64,000 nt of DNA, taken from positions 47,501 to 111,500 of the forward strand of contig WEDG01005322.1 of NCBI GenBank assembly GCA_017591395.1, written 5' to 3'. Below are positions 24,641 to 36,510 of this stretch, one piece after another. The notes under the pieces were generated by a model. It worked only from the letters and a program-made list of their open reading frames with translations, was not told where the DNA came from and ran no database searches. Source of the DNA: Schistocephalus solidus. Lineage: Eukaryota; Platyhelminthes; Cestoda; Diphyllobothriidea; Diphyllobothriidae. Within the stretch, counting starts at the first letter, position 1; every line of letters starts with the position of its first letter. The translations under genes were made by a program, and so were the position numbers.

Positions 24641-27600
24641 CAACTCGAAGTGAAGGTGGACGCAGTAATTGACCAATTTAAACTGCCTAACTAAGCACAT
24701 GTCGCTCCTTATCTTCCTGTGAACCAGTTTTCCGTTGAGAGGGTGTCACAGCTACCATATAATCGATAAGTTGATAGAGGTCACATACAAAAGGCATTCG
24801 ATTTTCATGAAGACTCCGTTTTTGCCAGCTTACAGACTTCCAGACCACAGCTCGTCAGCGCATTTGTTAGTTTACGGTGTGAAATCCACTTGATGGCCTT
24901 AATATTTGGTGGTCTCATGCTCTCTTCCCGCTTCTGTCCGAGTCAGGCCGACTGGCGGTAGGATTAGAATCGGTCGATGACGTAGTCAGATGCCCACATA
25001 TGTGAGGCGTCGCACATCATTAAAAAATACTATAAAATTAATCGATCGGTCGCTACTGAGCAACAGGGAATGTCATAGTGAATGCTCTCGTGTATGAGAA
25101 TGCACCCGAAAATGTCATTTTGATGTCAAATCGTGGGCGAACGGTGTTGGTCGGGCCTATTAACATAAATTCTCCACTTATGCTGTGCTGGATTCGCAGA
25201 TGCTCAACCAGTCTTGTGGGTGGCAAGTATATATATATACTCTTTCTTCAACCATAAAATTTAAAGAAGGCGTAATCTACTACCTAATGAATTCAGGACA
25301 TATTTTTATGCATATTTTCGATTAACTATGTTTGAATTTATATGGACATAGAAAATGACAGAAAAATGCATGCTACTTAAGTTGTAATTTTTACAGCGTG
25401 TAGTTTTGCAGGAAAACAGAAAGAAGCTTGTTAAAAATTCGGCATCCTGGCGAGCCTGCTCTACGCTAATTAGTATTGAAACGTTACTAAATTAATATCG
25501 TCTAAGGGAAAACCCAAACAGAATTTCAGTTAATATTTCATGCGATAGCCCTTTAATGTTTTCAAAAGCGATAAAAAACTCTGTTTGGTAATCACTGCAG
25601 AAATATGAGGGATAACATGAAATTTTGTCTAATAAAAGATAAGAATTTCACTTAGAGACATGACAAAAAATATTATAGAACCACTCGTTATAATGCGGTG
25701 GTCGAATCCAAGGAAAAAAAACTGTCAAAAAGCATACATACGATTCATTGAACAGTTCAGGCGTCCTCCTGTCCTGTCAAGTGTTTCTTCTTTCCAGTAA
25801 TTCACTACTGGGCGTGGCCTCCGACAAACGTTTACACTGCTTGTTTGTGCAAGCGTCGGACTAACTGGGCTCACTGAACGGGCAATGCTGTTGCATCAGC
25901 TGTCAACGGGAGCTTTCCAAAAGGCCCGCCGCTACTCTCGATCTACTGATTCATTAGGAGAAGGGGCTCGATGGGCGAAGTCATTTCAATATTTGGGTTA
26001 GCGATATCTGGCACGTGTGTAGTACGTGTAGATGGATTAAAATGCCTGAGTTGAATATCCCTGTGCTCTCAGGTCCAACCACACTGAAATTTTCCCCTGC
26101 GTCAAAATGAGTGTGGAGATAGAGCTCAAGGCTGCTGTTGCACAAGTCGCATCTGCTGTCCAACAGAATAGGGGTCGTTTGCGAGCCGGTCGTATAACCG
26201 CTTTTAGGTTTACGCAACCATTCCTTTTGTCTCTTACCCGCTCTCTTCAGCGCTGCACTCCAAAAAGTGCGTAAAATAGTTCCGTGTTGCCACCATAAAA
26301 ATTGCACTGGAACTCGAGTTCCACGCCAGGCGACGCAACAGGGTTATCCTGTACTTCTGACCCTATAAATTTTTCGGCCAGGTCTTTGTCTTTTTTTGTT
26401 GACCCACACTTGCCCCCCCCCCAGACAGTATAATTTCCAACCCACCTAGTTGTAACTTAACTTATCTTCAATTGCCTACGCTAATTCCGCGTGGCTTAAC
26501 CATGTATCGCTTCTTTTTACCCTCAAAGCTTCACCTCCGATCGGACTGCCGCATAATGCCGTGGAAGGTAAGTAGATCAACACTAAAAATTTATTTTTAT
26601 AACTTTGATATTTTTTGTCGGTTCCGGGACTCTAGTTTGAGCAGCACGTTTTTGGCCTTCTAGCAGGACAGATGTACTTAGTATTCTCCAATTTCCAATT
26701 GTGCCATCTGACAAAACATCAGAAAAGGAGCAGCTCTAACCTATTTTGAGAGGCCAATTCTGATAGAGATGCAAATTTCAAGGGTGATTAAGGATTCTGC
26801 TAAGATAAGGGTTAGAATTAAGGCCATGGAGAAGTGTAAGGTAAGAGTTAAGATGGGGTAAAAGTTATGTTTAGAATTGGCGTTAGCGATAACGTTTAGG
26901 TTTCAGTTATGTGCAAGCCATCCGGGTGAGGTTCTCTACTCGTTTCTCGTCTGCCATATTCCTGCCCTCCGTAGTTATATACGAAAGGGCGATTATCGGT
27001 TATCTTAAGTTTTCCTTATTGGATGCGCAAGCAATGGAAATGTCCACAACCACTTCGCTCTTTAGGAGAAAGAGAGAATTCACAAGGTCCTCACTAATTT
27101 GCTTTCTAAATGAGAGAGACAGAAGTATGCTTTATTTTTAAAAGCAAAATGCCAAAATTTTCAGCAAAAAATGCTTCCATTCACCGTGAAAAAATGGCAT
27201 ACAAACCACAGAACACCGACAGATCGTATACGAATGGCCATAGACTGCAACTATCGACATCATGAAGAACCGTTCTTGAACGAGTCGCAAAATTTAAGCC
27301 AAATTGAACTTCAAAACGGTGCCAGCGTAGTGCGCTGAGGGCCCCATTATTGTAGTTTGAATAAACAAAGAGGTTTAAGAATCGGTATATACTGGGTGAA
27401 ATAGGTCAACTGATGTACCTATAAGTAGATTTAAATGCAAACGGAGAGGAGAAAATATGGCGGCTCAATTTAAGAAGAACGCCGGATCTATCTAAAAAAT
27501 GGCCTAATCACAGGATTTGCATTGACAGGCTAACCAAATTACTGGCTGCCGTTCTTACGGTAAACTGGGTGCGGACATATCAACGTAGCCGATTGGTTGA

Positions 27601-27780
27601 TTCTTGCGCGAGCGCAGGGCTGCACTATGCCGAGATAAATTTGATTGGGTAGGAGGCAAAAGGGCCCTTGAATGTTTTTATTTTTCGGGACATGAGGCGA
27701 CCATGCCACCTCGATTAGTGGAGTGGACGGCTCTGGCGCTTCGTTGACCGTCAGATATTCCTACAATTATAATTTGGTGG
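24641..27780. other. intron interior, little recognised
   Basis: A short (TA)n palindrome lies at 25229-25242 and a G-strand TTAGGG-like tract at 26795-26905. No coding evidence was seen. Confidence 0.35.
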
Positions 27781-27784
27781 CCGC

Positions 27785-27884
27785 CACTGTGCGGCTGCTG
27801 GCGGGACTCGAGAGTGAGCCCCGAGGCGCAACGGGACGAGTGAGTCCTGTTAACGATCTTTGACCGCCTATCTACCATTGTTAT
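27785..27884 (+). mobile_element. hammerhead SINE body fragment
   Basis: It contains GGCTGCTGGCGGGACTCGAG, GACGAGTGAGTCCTGT and the terminal CTACCATTGTTAT of the SINE body. No tRNA head or ribozyme remains. Confidence 0.7.
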
Positions 27885-27889
27885 ACGAG

Positions 27890-30800
27890 AATTTGCCAAA
27901 CATACTTCGCATAGGCGAGGAAATAAAAACATATTGATTAGTTTTCCTGTCCACATTTTGAAATGCCTAAAAATTTTCTATGGTAGTAAAATCTTTTTCT
28001 CTTACCTGCCACACCACGTAATTCGAAAATGACTGCTAAACGCGCGAATTTTCATCCCTCGGAGTAATGCCCTCTGCCAGCGATGAGCGATTTCTTCTTT
28101 TGCACTGTTTTGCGGGTCTGGGTTTGAATTACACTGATTGTTACTACTAATAATACTGTTAGTACTACTACTACGACTACTACTACTACTACTACTAATA
28201 CTACTGCGGATACTAGTTATAAATGCTCTTCCAAACTCCCCTCCGACCCTCAGCCCTAAACGAACAGCATGCACACAATCTGCGGTGACATTTAGACCAT
28301 GAACCGGGACTGTCACGAGTTGTTGTCATGCCATCGTCACATCTGGCTGGGCGTGGTTCGTGAGGGCAACGGAAATGTACTGCTTGATGCAAGCAACACA
28401 ATTTTTCGCGCGACCTGCTACCTCTCCCCTCCCCGTCACAATGTGAAATTCCAGCATCCCGCGGCGTACATGTTAGGCAACAAAGTAGCCAAATGACGAC
28501 ACCAGTGGTGCACGGCAACGAGATACCGTCATCTCAACGGGCTGGCTTCGATTGTCTCATTCGCCTGAGGGGAGGCGTGAGCCAAGATTAGTGTGGTGAG
28601 CGAGGCTGAGGGAGATTTTGGCCGCCCTGTAAAAGTATAAGATTTAGTGTAATAGTCCTTCCTTTCATTATTACTATAGTCCTCTGGACTGCAGGATGAC
28701 GCAGACGCAGAGCTCTAGGGCGACACAAAGCCCAGCAAGCTACGGGAGATAGATGATCCGATCCCATGGGATCGGACCCACCTCAATTCATTCACTTGGG
28801 GTGCTAAAAAACTGGGGGGAGAGAGAGGAAAACCTGCCTCTGGGGGAAATAGGTATTATTGGAGGAAAATAGATTTGTGGGGAACTGTCGAATGCAAGTA
28901 ACAGGTCCCTTTCTCGTCATCAGCCCTGGTAATAATTGCTGGTGAAATTTCGGCTTATCAGGCGCGCTGTGGGTACGTGAATGTCTGTGCTTCCCGGTGC
29001 CCAGCCATCAACAGGTAGGATAGCCTTCTGCTTAAAATCTATCCTGCACTACAATGCCAATCGACATCTAAAGCACGGAATACTTCGATGCTTAGGCCAG
29101 TAAATAAGTAAAATCAAATTGTGGACCTTCAGTGTGATGGAGATTAGCGTACGCTTGTACTTTGATGGATGGGAACCTAGTGGGCCTGCTTTCTACTCCA
29201 GGGAGGCTGACTATACTGGGGTATTTTTGAGTTGAAACAGTAAACTACTTACCCACCTTTGACGACCTGTTTGATCATGTTCGTCTTCATCACGCTTTTT
29301 TGAAATCGTGCGGTCATGGTTATGCTGGACGTCTTCCAACGTCAGCAGTTCATGCAGTTAGTTAGCCGATTGTCTTCAAAAAATGCTCCTAGACGTTCAA
29401 ATCATCCTGTAACAAGACCATAGGAGTTAGTATTATGGAAGAATTTAGAGGGTTGCTTGGTCTGCACAGCCAACGAAAAGCGAGACCCAGGAGATAGCAC
29501 TGTAGCCTTCAAAACGTGCCCTCGGTAACCAAACTGGATGGGACCAGAGAGTCTGATCCGCTACACCCTGAGTCCAACTGGTTGCTCCGTAAGGTCTAGT
29601 GCGCATCCTGAGTGCAACCGATGAGCGTCGACGCCCAGCACACAGTCTCACCGGACGGGTGCAGCGCCAGTCGACTTGATACCACATGACCGTTTGACCG
29701 TCGTTTCTAACGATGTCACCCGTATGCCACACTACAGGGTAGGTACCACACCGGAGACTTGCACAGCATCCAATGCACTCTCTCCTCCCTCCGATGACAA
29801 GACAATGTCAATACGCTCAGAAGAAGAAGAAGAGGCGATCCACCATTTGATGATGGGTTCGAGGGAGAATCCGAAACGTCCGGCCAATAAACACCATGTT
29901 CCAGAGATCGCCTCCTCTTCTTCTTCTGAGTTGGTTCCTGGAACTCGTCTGTTGCGCTTTTGCCAGCAATTTCAAAACGACCGGATATGAGCGCGGATGC
30001 CGTGGCGGACAAAGCCAGACCATCCATCTACGGATCTCCCCGAAACGGGACATGATCCTCCCGTAAGGTCAACTGGAATCGATTACAAGTGAGAACGCCT
30101 TAGATGCAACATGAAGAGGGTGCCATTTCAGACTCTCAGTCCGACAAGGAGCCAGTCAAAACTCTCAACGCGTCGTGATAGTTTCAAGCGTGACATATTC
30201 ATCCGAGTGTGGATTGTGCTGCTATATCGTAGAGATGGGTTCACCAGTGTCAGTTTCATGCTCTATTGGGTGTCACTGGCAAGTGTGGCGAAACTCTCTA
30301 ATAAACTCTTCTCGTCCTGGCTTAATTTGCCATTGAACCGCAATGGAACGGAGAGGAGACCGAGAGTACGCCGGTATTTCTCACGCAGATATCCCCGCCC
30401 CCGCTCCCTCCTGTCCTTCCAGGTAGCGCTGGTTCTCCTAGGGAGTTAACGGACATGAATCGTCATTTTCGGTTTACCGTCTGTCGTTAGTCTGTCCAGA
30501 CCAAAAAGAGGCGAGGCTTGACTCTGGTTCATTTGACCACTTAGCCATGGTTCCACTCACCTTGCTCCCCCTCCCCACCCTGTTGGCTACTTCCGGAAAT
30601 GATCGATATCACACGAGAATGACGTCCGTTGTTGTCCTTCCTGTGCATTGTATAATTCCGCGTAGTTTGTGGCGCCAGGACACTTCATTGTCAGCTGCAT
30701 TCAGTCTCATCTTCGCTAGAACCACTGAATGATTTGGTTGGCAGGATCTCTGTCTGTCTTCTCCGTCAGGGAGGGTGGGTACGGTCCCTGCGAAGTTCTG

Positions 30801-31440
30801 CAACCAGTCATGTGCGATGCAAAAGCCAACCCTCGTTTTAGAATGTCAGCTTCTCCGAGCCACAGCCATAATCAATCTATTCATTACTGCCTACGAGCTG
30901 TCCAGAAGAAACCCATACAGGGTCTGTTAGGGGACATGAAAGCAGTTCCTTTTTTCCCTTCTTGGTTGTCCTGTCAATCACCCATATGTCAACAGAAATG
31001 CATCGTTTGCGAGAAATGTCAGTTTCTTGTCATTGAACGACCTTCCGGTAAGACCTGGATTTGCCTGCAAGTACGGCAGTTTTGGACCATAGTTTCACGC
31101 CGATTTAAGCGTAATGTCACGCTCATTTTCCAGCTACTACCATAACATGCACAAACGAATATCTAAATAGCTTACTAAGTGGTCTAGTAGCAAGCTTTAT
31201 TCTAGAAGTGTCTGCTACTGGTCTCCCAGGTCCTCATCAGACGAGAGGTAAATAAAAATCGATATTGGACTGGCATCTGAAGATGAGCGCTCGAGGTGGG
31301 CCTTCATCTTGTTTGGATTGGCTGTCATTCCTTCTAGGACACTTGATATTTTTTATACGCCGTCAAAATCGATGACGCAATCAATGTGGGAAACATCTGC
31401 AGGTACATAAGTTCTCGAGCAACTGTTGGTAGTTGACAGC
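27890..31440. other. intron interior, includes AGT/TAC microsatellite
   Basis: A TAC-type trinucleotide repeat lies at about 28143-28206. The stretch 29440-30440 is relatively GC-rich, without a recognisable domain. Confidence 0.35.
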
Positions 31441-31449
31441 AGTCGTTGA

Positions 31450-32280
31450 GAGGCTCGTTGGGGTCTACAAGAGGCGATTATTGAGAAGATACACTTTAGT
31501 CCTATAGATGATGTTTATCCCAGGAAGCTCATCACGGTAGGCTTCCATCTGCACGGGAGAGAACACGAAACTGAAGAGAGTGGAAGTGAGTACACAGTCC
31601 TGATTCACTCCGTTGGTCACTGCAAATGCTTTGGAGACTGCCCCCGTTGTCAGTGACGCGCGCCATCCTCCTGCCACGGAGGTGACGTGCGTGAATCGCT
31701 GAGGCCAAATTTTGGCACTGTTTGCCCCAGTTCATCGCGAGTTATCGTGTCTAAGGCTTCAATCAGCTCCAAGGACGTTATGTGCAGGTGGTTTTGCGTC
31801 TCCTGGCACTTCCCTCTTAATTGGCAGGCGGCTAAGATTGTTCAACGGTGTCGTCGGAAGCAACGCGAACTTGCCAGTAGCAATCCTTTTATAGGTGGCC
31901 GTTAGAATTACTGAGAAGAATGCAAACGAAAATCATCCCGGCGATGTTAAGCAGCGAGATGCCTCTGCGGTTATTACAGAGGTACCGGTTCCCTTTCCGC
32001 GTGTAGGCATGTACGATGGTCGCCTACTTGAAATCTTAAAGAACTTGTGTTTGGCGCCACATCTCCTGACATATCGTTGTAAGTTTATCTACCAGCTGGA
32101 GGCCACCACGCTTGTAGACTTCTACCGTGATCGCATCGGATTCCCGTGCTTTCCCGCTGGAGAGTTGTTGCATGACTCGGATGGTTCCTGGTAGGAAAGG
32201 CGAGATATCCAGGTCAATGTGCGTTTGCACTTGCGGGAGTCGGTCGATGATCGGAGATCCTGGATGAGTGGTTGAGGTAA
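31450..32280 (-). pseudogene. non-LTR reverse transcriptase fragment
   Basis: Minus-strand frames contain SSGKARESDAITVEVYK, then RRGISLLNIAG and AFAVTNGVNQDCVL. These are the RT 1-2 region and the motif B region of the same LINE family as 49.9-53.8 kb. It is broken by several frameshifts and stops, lacks the catalytic FADD region, and has no endonuclease. Confidence 0.8.
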
Positions 32281-32429
32281 CATTTAAGTGCTCGACCCAG
32301 TACTTCAGAATTTGCGATTTATCCGTCAGACCTGTTGCTGCAAACAGCGATGATCTACGTAGGAATGCACTTGCTTACTTGTATAGGTTATTCTGGTTCA
32401 ATAGATGACTGTCCAGCTTTGTGAAAAAG

Positions 32430-32985
32430 AGTAAAAAATGACAACCATAGAGTTCCGACTCTAATAAGGAACCAGGGCTGCGGAAATTCTTCTCACTAAC
32501 CTACATGCAGGGTACCTCTGAAGTGATCGCATGACAATTAAACCTGTTTTGCATCAACAATGCCCACAATCTGGCGTCCTCCCTGCGGGCAACGCTATCC
32601 CGAGTAAAAAGACCATACCCAAATAGCAACAAACTAATTTCATCTACCGCATTCCGTGTGATAACTGCTCTTGCACTTGCGTTGGTCATACAGGCCGAAG
32701 ACTTGGGACTCTTATCAACGAACATAAACCAGCCATCCGCCGACGTGACTCCTTGTCACTCGTGTTAACGCATGCCCTTGAGTGTGACCACCGTTTCAAA
32801 TGAGATGAAACTGAAGTGAGGGCCATGGCTAACAGCAAACAGGCGCAAGAATTCCTCGAAACCTGGCGCTCTAGCACGGCTAGCATCAGCCATCTGTCGA
32901 AGGTCCGCGTGCTCGGCTCACGGACTTGCGCCCACAGCCTAACAGTAACCACTAATTCATGCCGAGACAAGTAGAATCTCATTCT
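32430..32985 (+). pseudogene. Penelope-like RT C-terminus and GIY-YIG fragment
   Basis: From about 32488 the plus strand reads SLTYMQG, then ASSLRATLSRVK (the end of the RT), then after a frame change IYRIPC, CVGHTGRRLGTLINEH and AIRRRD, the GIY-YIG domain. A TGA interrupts it at about 32803. It is a diverged copy of the family at 35.9-38.9 kb, in opposite orientation. Confidence 0.8.
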
Positions 32986-33104
32986 CTCGCCACCCCTTGC
33001 TCCAGATACGGTGAATCACAGCTGCAACCCCTGACACATACAATATTGGCACAATTACATTTGTCACCATCCTGCATTGACAACCACTAATTCTGCCCGA
33101 GCCC

Positions 33105-33158
33105 ATGCAGGATTTGACGAGTGAGTCCGGTAACTGATCGGCGAGCTTCCAACCATTA
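33105..33158 (+). mobile_element. hammerhead SINE body end abutting (TA)n
   Basis: It holds GACGAGTGAGTCCGGTAACT, GATCGGCGAGC and then AACCAT, followed directly by the TA tract. The junction falls at the same SINE position as at 35068. Confidence 0.65.
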
Positions 33159-33179
33159 ATATATATATATATATATATA
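33159..33179. repeat. (TA)n microsatellite
   Basis: This is a pure TA tract between a SINE end and an inverted satellite monomer. Confidence 0.9.
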
Positions 33180-33189
33180 GCAGAGGGGG

Positions 33190-33500
33190 ATGGAAGAGTT
33201 TGTGGTTAACTTGATACCGATCAGTTTTAGGCTTATTTGCCTCCATTCAGCCAAACATAAACCTGACCACCAGCTGGGACCGGAAACACAAACGTGCGCA
33301 CACACAGATGGTGCAGATGGTCCACCATTGTGGCTTATCAGATGGGTCATAAGCACTTCCTTGAACCGAAATTCATCAGTGCCTCGCCACCTGCCATTCT
33401 CTATCGCTGCAGATTGGGTATCTATTCACTCAGGAATGTACTCACACTGGTCCACTGGATTTCCAAATCTTGCTTGTGGTATACCATCTTTGCCATATTA
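33190..33500 (-). repeat. solitary inverted monomer of the 365-bp satellite
   Basis: The complement carries GGAAACACAAACGTGCGC-type landmarks and a decayed hammerhead core (CTGAATGG, AGGC...GCCT, AAAA) homologous to the array at 45.4-49.3 kb. Confidence 0.75.
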
Positions 33501-33504
33501 AATT

Positions 33505-33662
33505 AATCCTACTTGTTTGTAAAATGGGCATTACGTGGTTATTCCATAGTAGCTAATTGTCTTCTATTCAAATATTCATTGAAATTTCGGGTGTGAACCT
33601 AAAACCTCAGGTTTCAGTCACTTAACTCCATGTCCTGTACTTAATTTCTGAAATTATTACAT
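33505..33662. repeat. dispersed repeat, second copy at 38933-39085
   Basis: It starts at ACTTGTTTGTAAAATGGGCA and continues through a shared GGGCATTACGTGGTTATTCC block and CTCCATGTCCTG. Both copies lie just after a (TA)n tract or satellite monomer. Confidence 0.8.
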
Positions 33663-33687
33663 TGATACATATATGCGCAGAAAAACA

Positions 33688-33862
33688 TTACCGACAAATA
33701 CATGGAGACCAGAATAGCCATTTCTAGGCTTATTAACCGTCATCAGCCAGTCATACCCAATCTCAGGCTTGGATCGCCTGAGATTCAAACCAAGGACCTT
33801 TGATCAACCTGGTATTTTGGGGCTCAATCTCGAGCCCCGCCAGCAACCGCTCTCCGGCAAAT
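33688..33862 (-). mobile_element. hammerhead SINE copy, truncated
   Basis: This minus-strand copy holds the ribozyme region (GACTGG, CTGATGA, GGTT/AGCC with wobble, GAAA) and decayed head. It is joined to the body end GGGGCTCAATCTCGAGCCCC. Confidence 0.7.
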
Positions 33863-34014
33863 GCAGAAGTTACCCCAAACAAAAGTTGGTTTGCCTAAGA
33901 ACTACGTTTACTTAACTCGGGGGAAAGGCTGACTTATTTGACCCCTTAACAAGACATGAGAACAGGAACCGCCCACAGCGGAGGTTTCTCTGAGCAACCT
34001 CCAGGAAAAGTAAG

Positions 34015-34175
34015 GTTAGATTCATGGTTAGGGTTAGGGGTAGGTTAAAGGTTAACGTTAGCGTTAAGGTAAGTCGATGGTAACGTGTGGTTATGGTTAG
34101 GGTTAACTATAGGGCTAGGACTAAGATTAAGGCTGCGGTTTAGGTTTACCTTTGTACTACTTTCAGGGTTAGGAT
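34015..34175. repeat. degenerate TTAGGG-like tract
   Basis: Variants of GGTTAGGGTTAGGG are interspersed with other G-rich hexamers. Confidence 0.7.
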
Positions 34176-35041
34176 ACGGATAATATTCACCCATCCCGCA
34201 ACTATACCCAGGACGTTCCTCTTCCTGCGTCCTATTTAGGAAGCCCTCTAAGAAACCCTTAATAATTGCTGGCGACTAATTGTCCTTCATTCTGCCCACC
34301 GAGCTCCTCTCACTCTCACTGAAATCTTTTCAAACTGTTGAAATGAAACAACCTAGTCAACTTTGCAATTTCACTCCGGTTTTCCACATAACTGTCAGCC
34401 CTTGATGAAAGTTTACCAAGAGCGCATATTTTTCAAACTGACCTCAGCTGAATCTTCGCGAAACTTTTAAGGATTTATTGTTATCTAGCAGTGATAAATT
34501 TTGCTGTTTGTGACTAGATGCAGTCTTCCTGCGACGTGTTCATGAAGCGGGCATTCAGATAATGAACAACTAATTATCAAATGATGGTTCCTCAAGACAC
34601 CAGGACAGCGGCCTATTCTACGCAAGCAAGCATCTCATAGGCTCGCTGCATTCCAAAACACTATCTTCAAAGTTAGGTGACATGGCAATCAGAGGCATCA
34701 ATGAGTCGTAGTGTTAGCCACATAGATGCTGTTTCTTCTACTTTATCCTTCCAGAAACAAAACACCACCAGCCGGTATCTCGGGAACTAACCTACTTAAT
34801 CCGAGCATGTAGGTGCAGTAATCCCTCATCATTTCGCAACTAGCTTTTCGCACACTTCGCACACTTCGCATGTTTTCTCCTAGAATACTTTCTGTATGTT
34901 TGCGGTGCTTTATAGGATTTTTTATATATTTATTATTTTCCTACGCATATATAAGGTACAGTGGAGAAGAGCATATGAAGAATTTATAAGCCCACTTAGA
35001 ACGATCGCTAAGTTTTACATCACTGATCGGTGAGCGCTCAA

Positions 35042-35067
35042 CTATATATATATATATATATATATAT
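35042..35067. repeat. (TA)n microsatellite
   Basis: This TA tract of about 26 bp runs directly into the SINE array. Confidence 0.9.
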
Positions 35068-35200
35068 GGTAGTAGGGCGCTCACCGATCAGTTACAGGAC
35101 TCACTCGTCCCGTTGTGCCTTGGGGCTAACTCTCAAGCCCCGCCAGCAGCCGTAAGGCAGCTTAGTGTATAGGCAGAATAACATGACCGACAAAAGACAA

Positions 35201-35255
35201 GGGAGACTGGAATGGCCATTTCTGGCTTATTAGCCGTCATCAGCCAGCCATACCC
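35201..35255 (-). ncRNA. hammerhead ribozyme, array monomer 1
   Basis: The minus strand has GGCTGG (helix I), CTGATGA, GGCTAATAAGCC (helix II, flanked by a C-A mismatch), GAAA, ATGGCCAT (minimal self-complementary helix III), T (cleavage), CCAGTC (helix I), and a distal GGG/CCC pairing across a TAT/T internal loop. All core nucleotides are present. Confidence 0.7.
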
Positions 35256-35509
35256 AACCCCAGGCGCTGCGGCGCCCGAGCCTCGAACTCGCGACCTTGT
35301 TGGGCAGAAGTCCAACGCTCTACCCACTGCGCCACGAGCTCGTTGTCTTGCCGGTTTCGATCGGGAATATTAACAATGGTAGTAGGGCGCTCACCGATCA
35401 GTTACAGGACTCACTCGTCCCGTTGTGCCTTGGGGCTAACTCTCAAGCCCCGCCAGCAGCCGTAAGGCAGCGCAGTGTATAGGCAGAATAACATGACCGA
35501 CAAAGACAA

Positions 35510-35564
35510 GGGAGACTGGAATGGCCATTTCTGGCTTATTAGCCGTCATCAGCCAGCCATACCC
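35510..35564 (-). ncRNA. hammerhead ribozyme, array monomer 2
   Basis: It is identical in core and helices to monomer 1. The cleavage points of monomers 1 and 2 are 309 nt apart. Confidence 0.7.
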
Positions 35565-35814
35565 CAAACCCAGGCGCTGCGGCGCCCGAGCCTCGAACTC
35601 GCGACCTTGTTGGGCAGAAGTCCAACGCTCTACCCACTGCGCCACGAGCTCGTTGTCTTGCCGGTTTCGATCGGGAATATTAACAATGGTAGTAGGGCGC
35701 TCACCGATCGAGTTACAGGACTCCTCGTCCCGTTGTGCGCGGGGCTAACTCTCAAGCCCCGCCAGCAGCCGTAAAGGCAGCGTGCAGGCAGAATAACATG
35801 ACCGACAAAGACAA

Positions 35815-35872
35815 GGGAGACTGGAATGGCCATTTCTGGCTTATTAGCCGTCTTCAGCCAGTCATGCCCAAT
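35815..35872 (-). ncRNA. hammerhead ribozyme, array monomer 3
   Basis: The core is CTGAAGA and GAAA. Helix I is GACTGG with CCAGTC, six Watson-Crick pairs where the other two monomers have one G-T pair. This is a compatible change that supports the fold. Confidence 0.7.
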
Positions 35873-35882
35873 CCCAAGTGTG

Positions 35883-36460
35883 GAAGAAAGAAGGCTCGTC
35901 GGAAAATCGAGGTTTACTCGTGAATTTTCACGCTGGTTACACCAACCCGTCGTCAGACGAAATGAGAAGTGAGAGTTGGGATTGTCACGCTGGAGGGTTT
36001 AGGGGCACAGAGGTTACATCGACAGACTGACACCATGGGGGGTTTGGGGGGCCGTGAATCCTGTTACGATAGCTGTCGCATTTTAAGGGAGGTGCTGAGT
36101 TGTGATAGCAAGTCAAGTGGCGGGAGATGCAGAGCCAGCGAGGTTACACTTGGCTGGGCACAGATAAGCAGTTGTTGATTTTAAGGTGGGCGCAAGTCAG
36201 TGGACCGTGCACGCAGACCTTCGTAGTTCGCATCCAGATCGACGTGGCGGTTGATACTGTTTGTGCCGGAGTGCCAAGCTTCGAGGAATTCGCGTGCCTG
36301 TTTGGTGCTAGCCATGGCGACCACTTCCGTTCCCTTCCAATTAAAGCGGTGGTCGCAATCAACGGCGTGCACAAACACAAGAGACAAGGGATCGCGTCGG
36401 CGGATGGCCAGTTTGTGTTCATTTATGCGGGTCCCGAGTCGTCGGCCTGTATGGCCTACG
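35883..36460. repeat. left inverted terminal repeat of the PLE
   Basis: It starts GAAGAAAGAAGGCTCGTCGG and matches the complement of 38334-38912 up to GGCCTACG, with a small number of substitutions. Confidence 0.9.
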
Positions 36461-36507
36461 TAAGCGAAAGAGCAATTCGCACACGGAATGCGGTACATAA
36501 CATTGGT
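36181..36507 (-). pseudogene. PLE GIY-YIG endonuclease domain after in-frame stop
   Basis: This continues the RT frame after one TAA. It reads MYRIPC.NC, AYVGHTGRRLGTRINEHK (YIG-type motif and catalytic-arginine region), VDCDHRFNW, and AREFLEAWHSG before its end. The order RT then GIY-YIG is the standard EN(+) Penelope-like layout. The stop would separate the nuclease unless read through. A CAA-to-TAA change is the simplest explanation. Confidence 0.88.
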
Positions 36508-36510
36508 TTA

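Larger units (their letters stand above)
35068..35879 (-). mobile_element. head-to-tail array of three hammerhead SINE monomers
   Basis: The body start (GGTAGTAGGGCGCTCACCGA) recurs at 35068, 35378 and 35688, a period of 310. Each monomer has the ribozyme. The first two have a complete tRNA-Arg(TCT)-like head on the minus strand: GTGGCGCAGTGGGTAGAGCG, then GTTGGACTTCTG and a GCGAGTTCGAG B box. The third is cut off by the Penelope-like element within its head. Monomers are nearly identical, so the array is young. Head-to-tail amplification is what one expects if a circular or rolling transcript was copied. Confidence 0.9.

Noticed and set aside
25229..25242. Short TA palindrome as an insertion site scar
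   Set aside because: No element flanks it on either side. Most likely a small microsatellite.
28299..28496. Short frames on both strands near 28.2-28.5 kb as a host exon
   Set aside because: No domain, no paired splice sites, and the frames overlap on both strands without conservation evidence.
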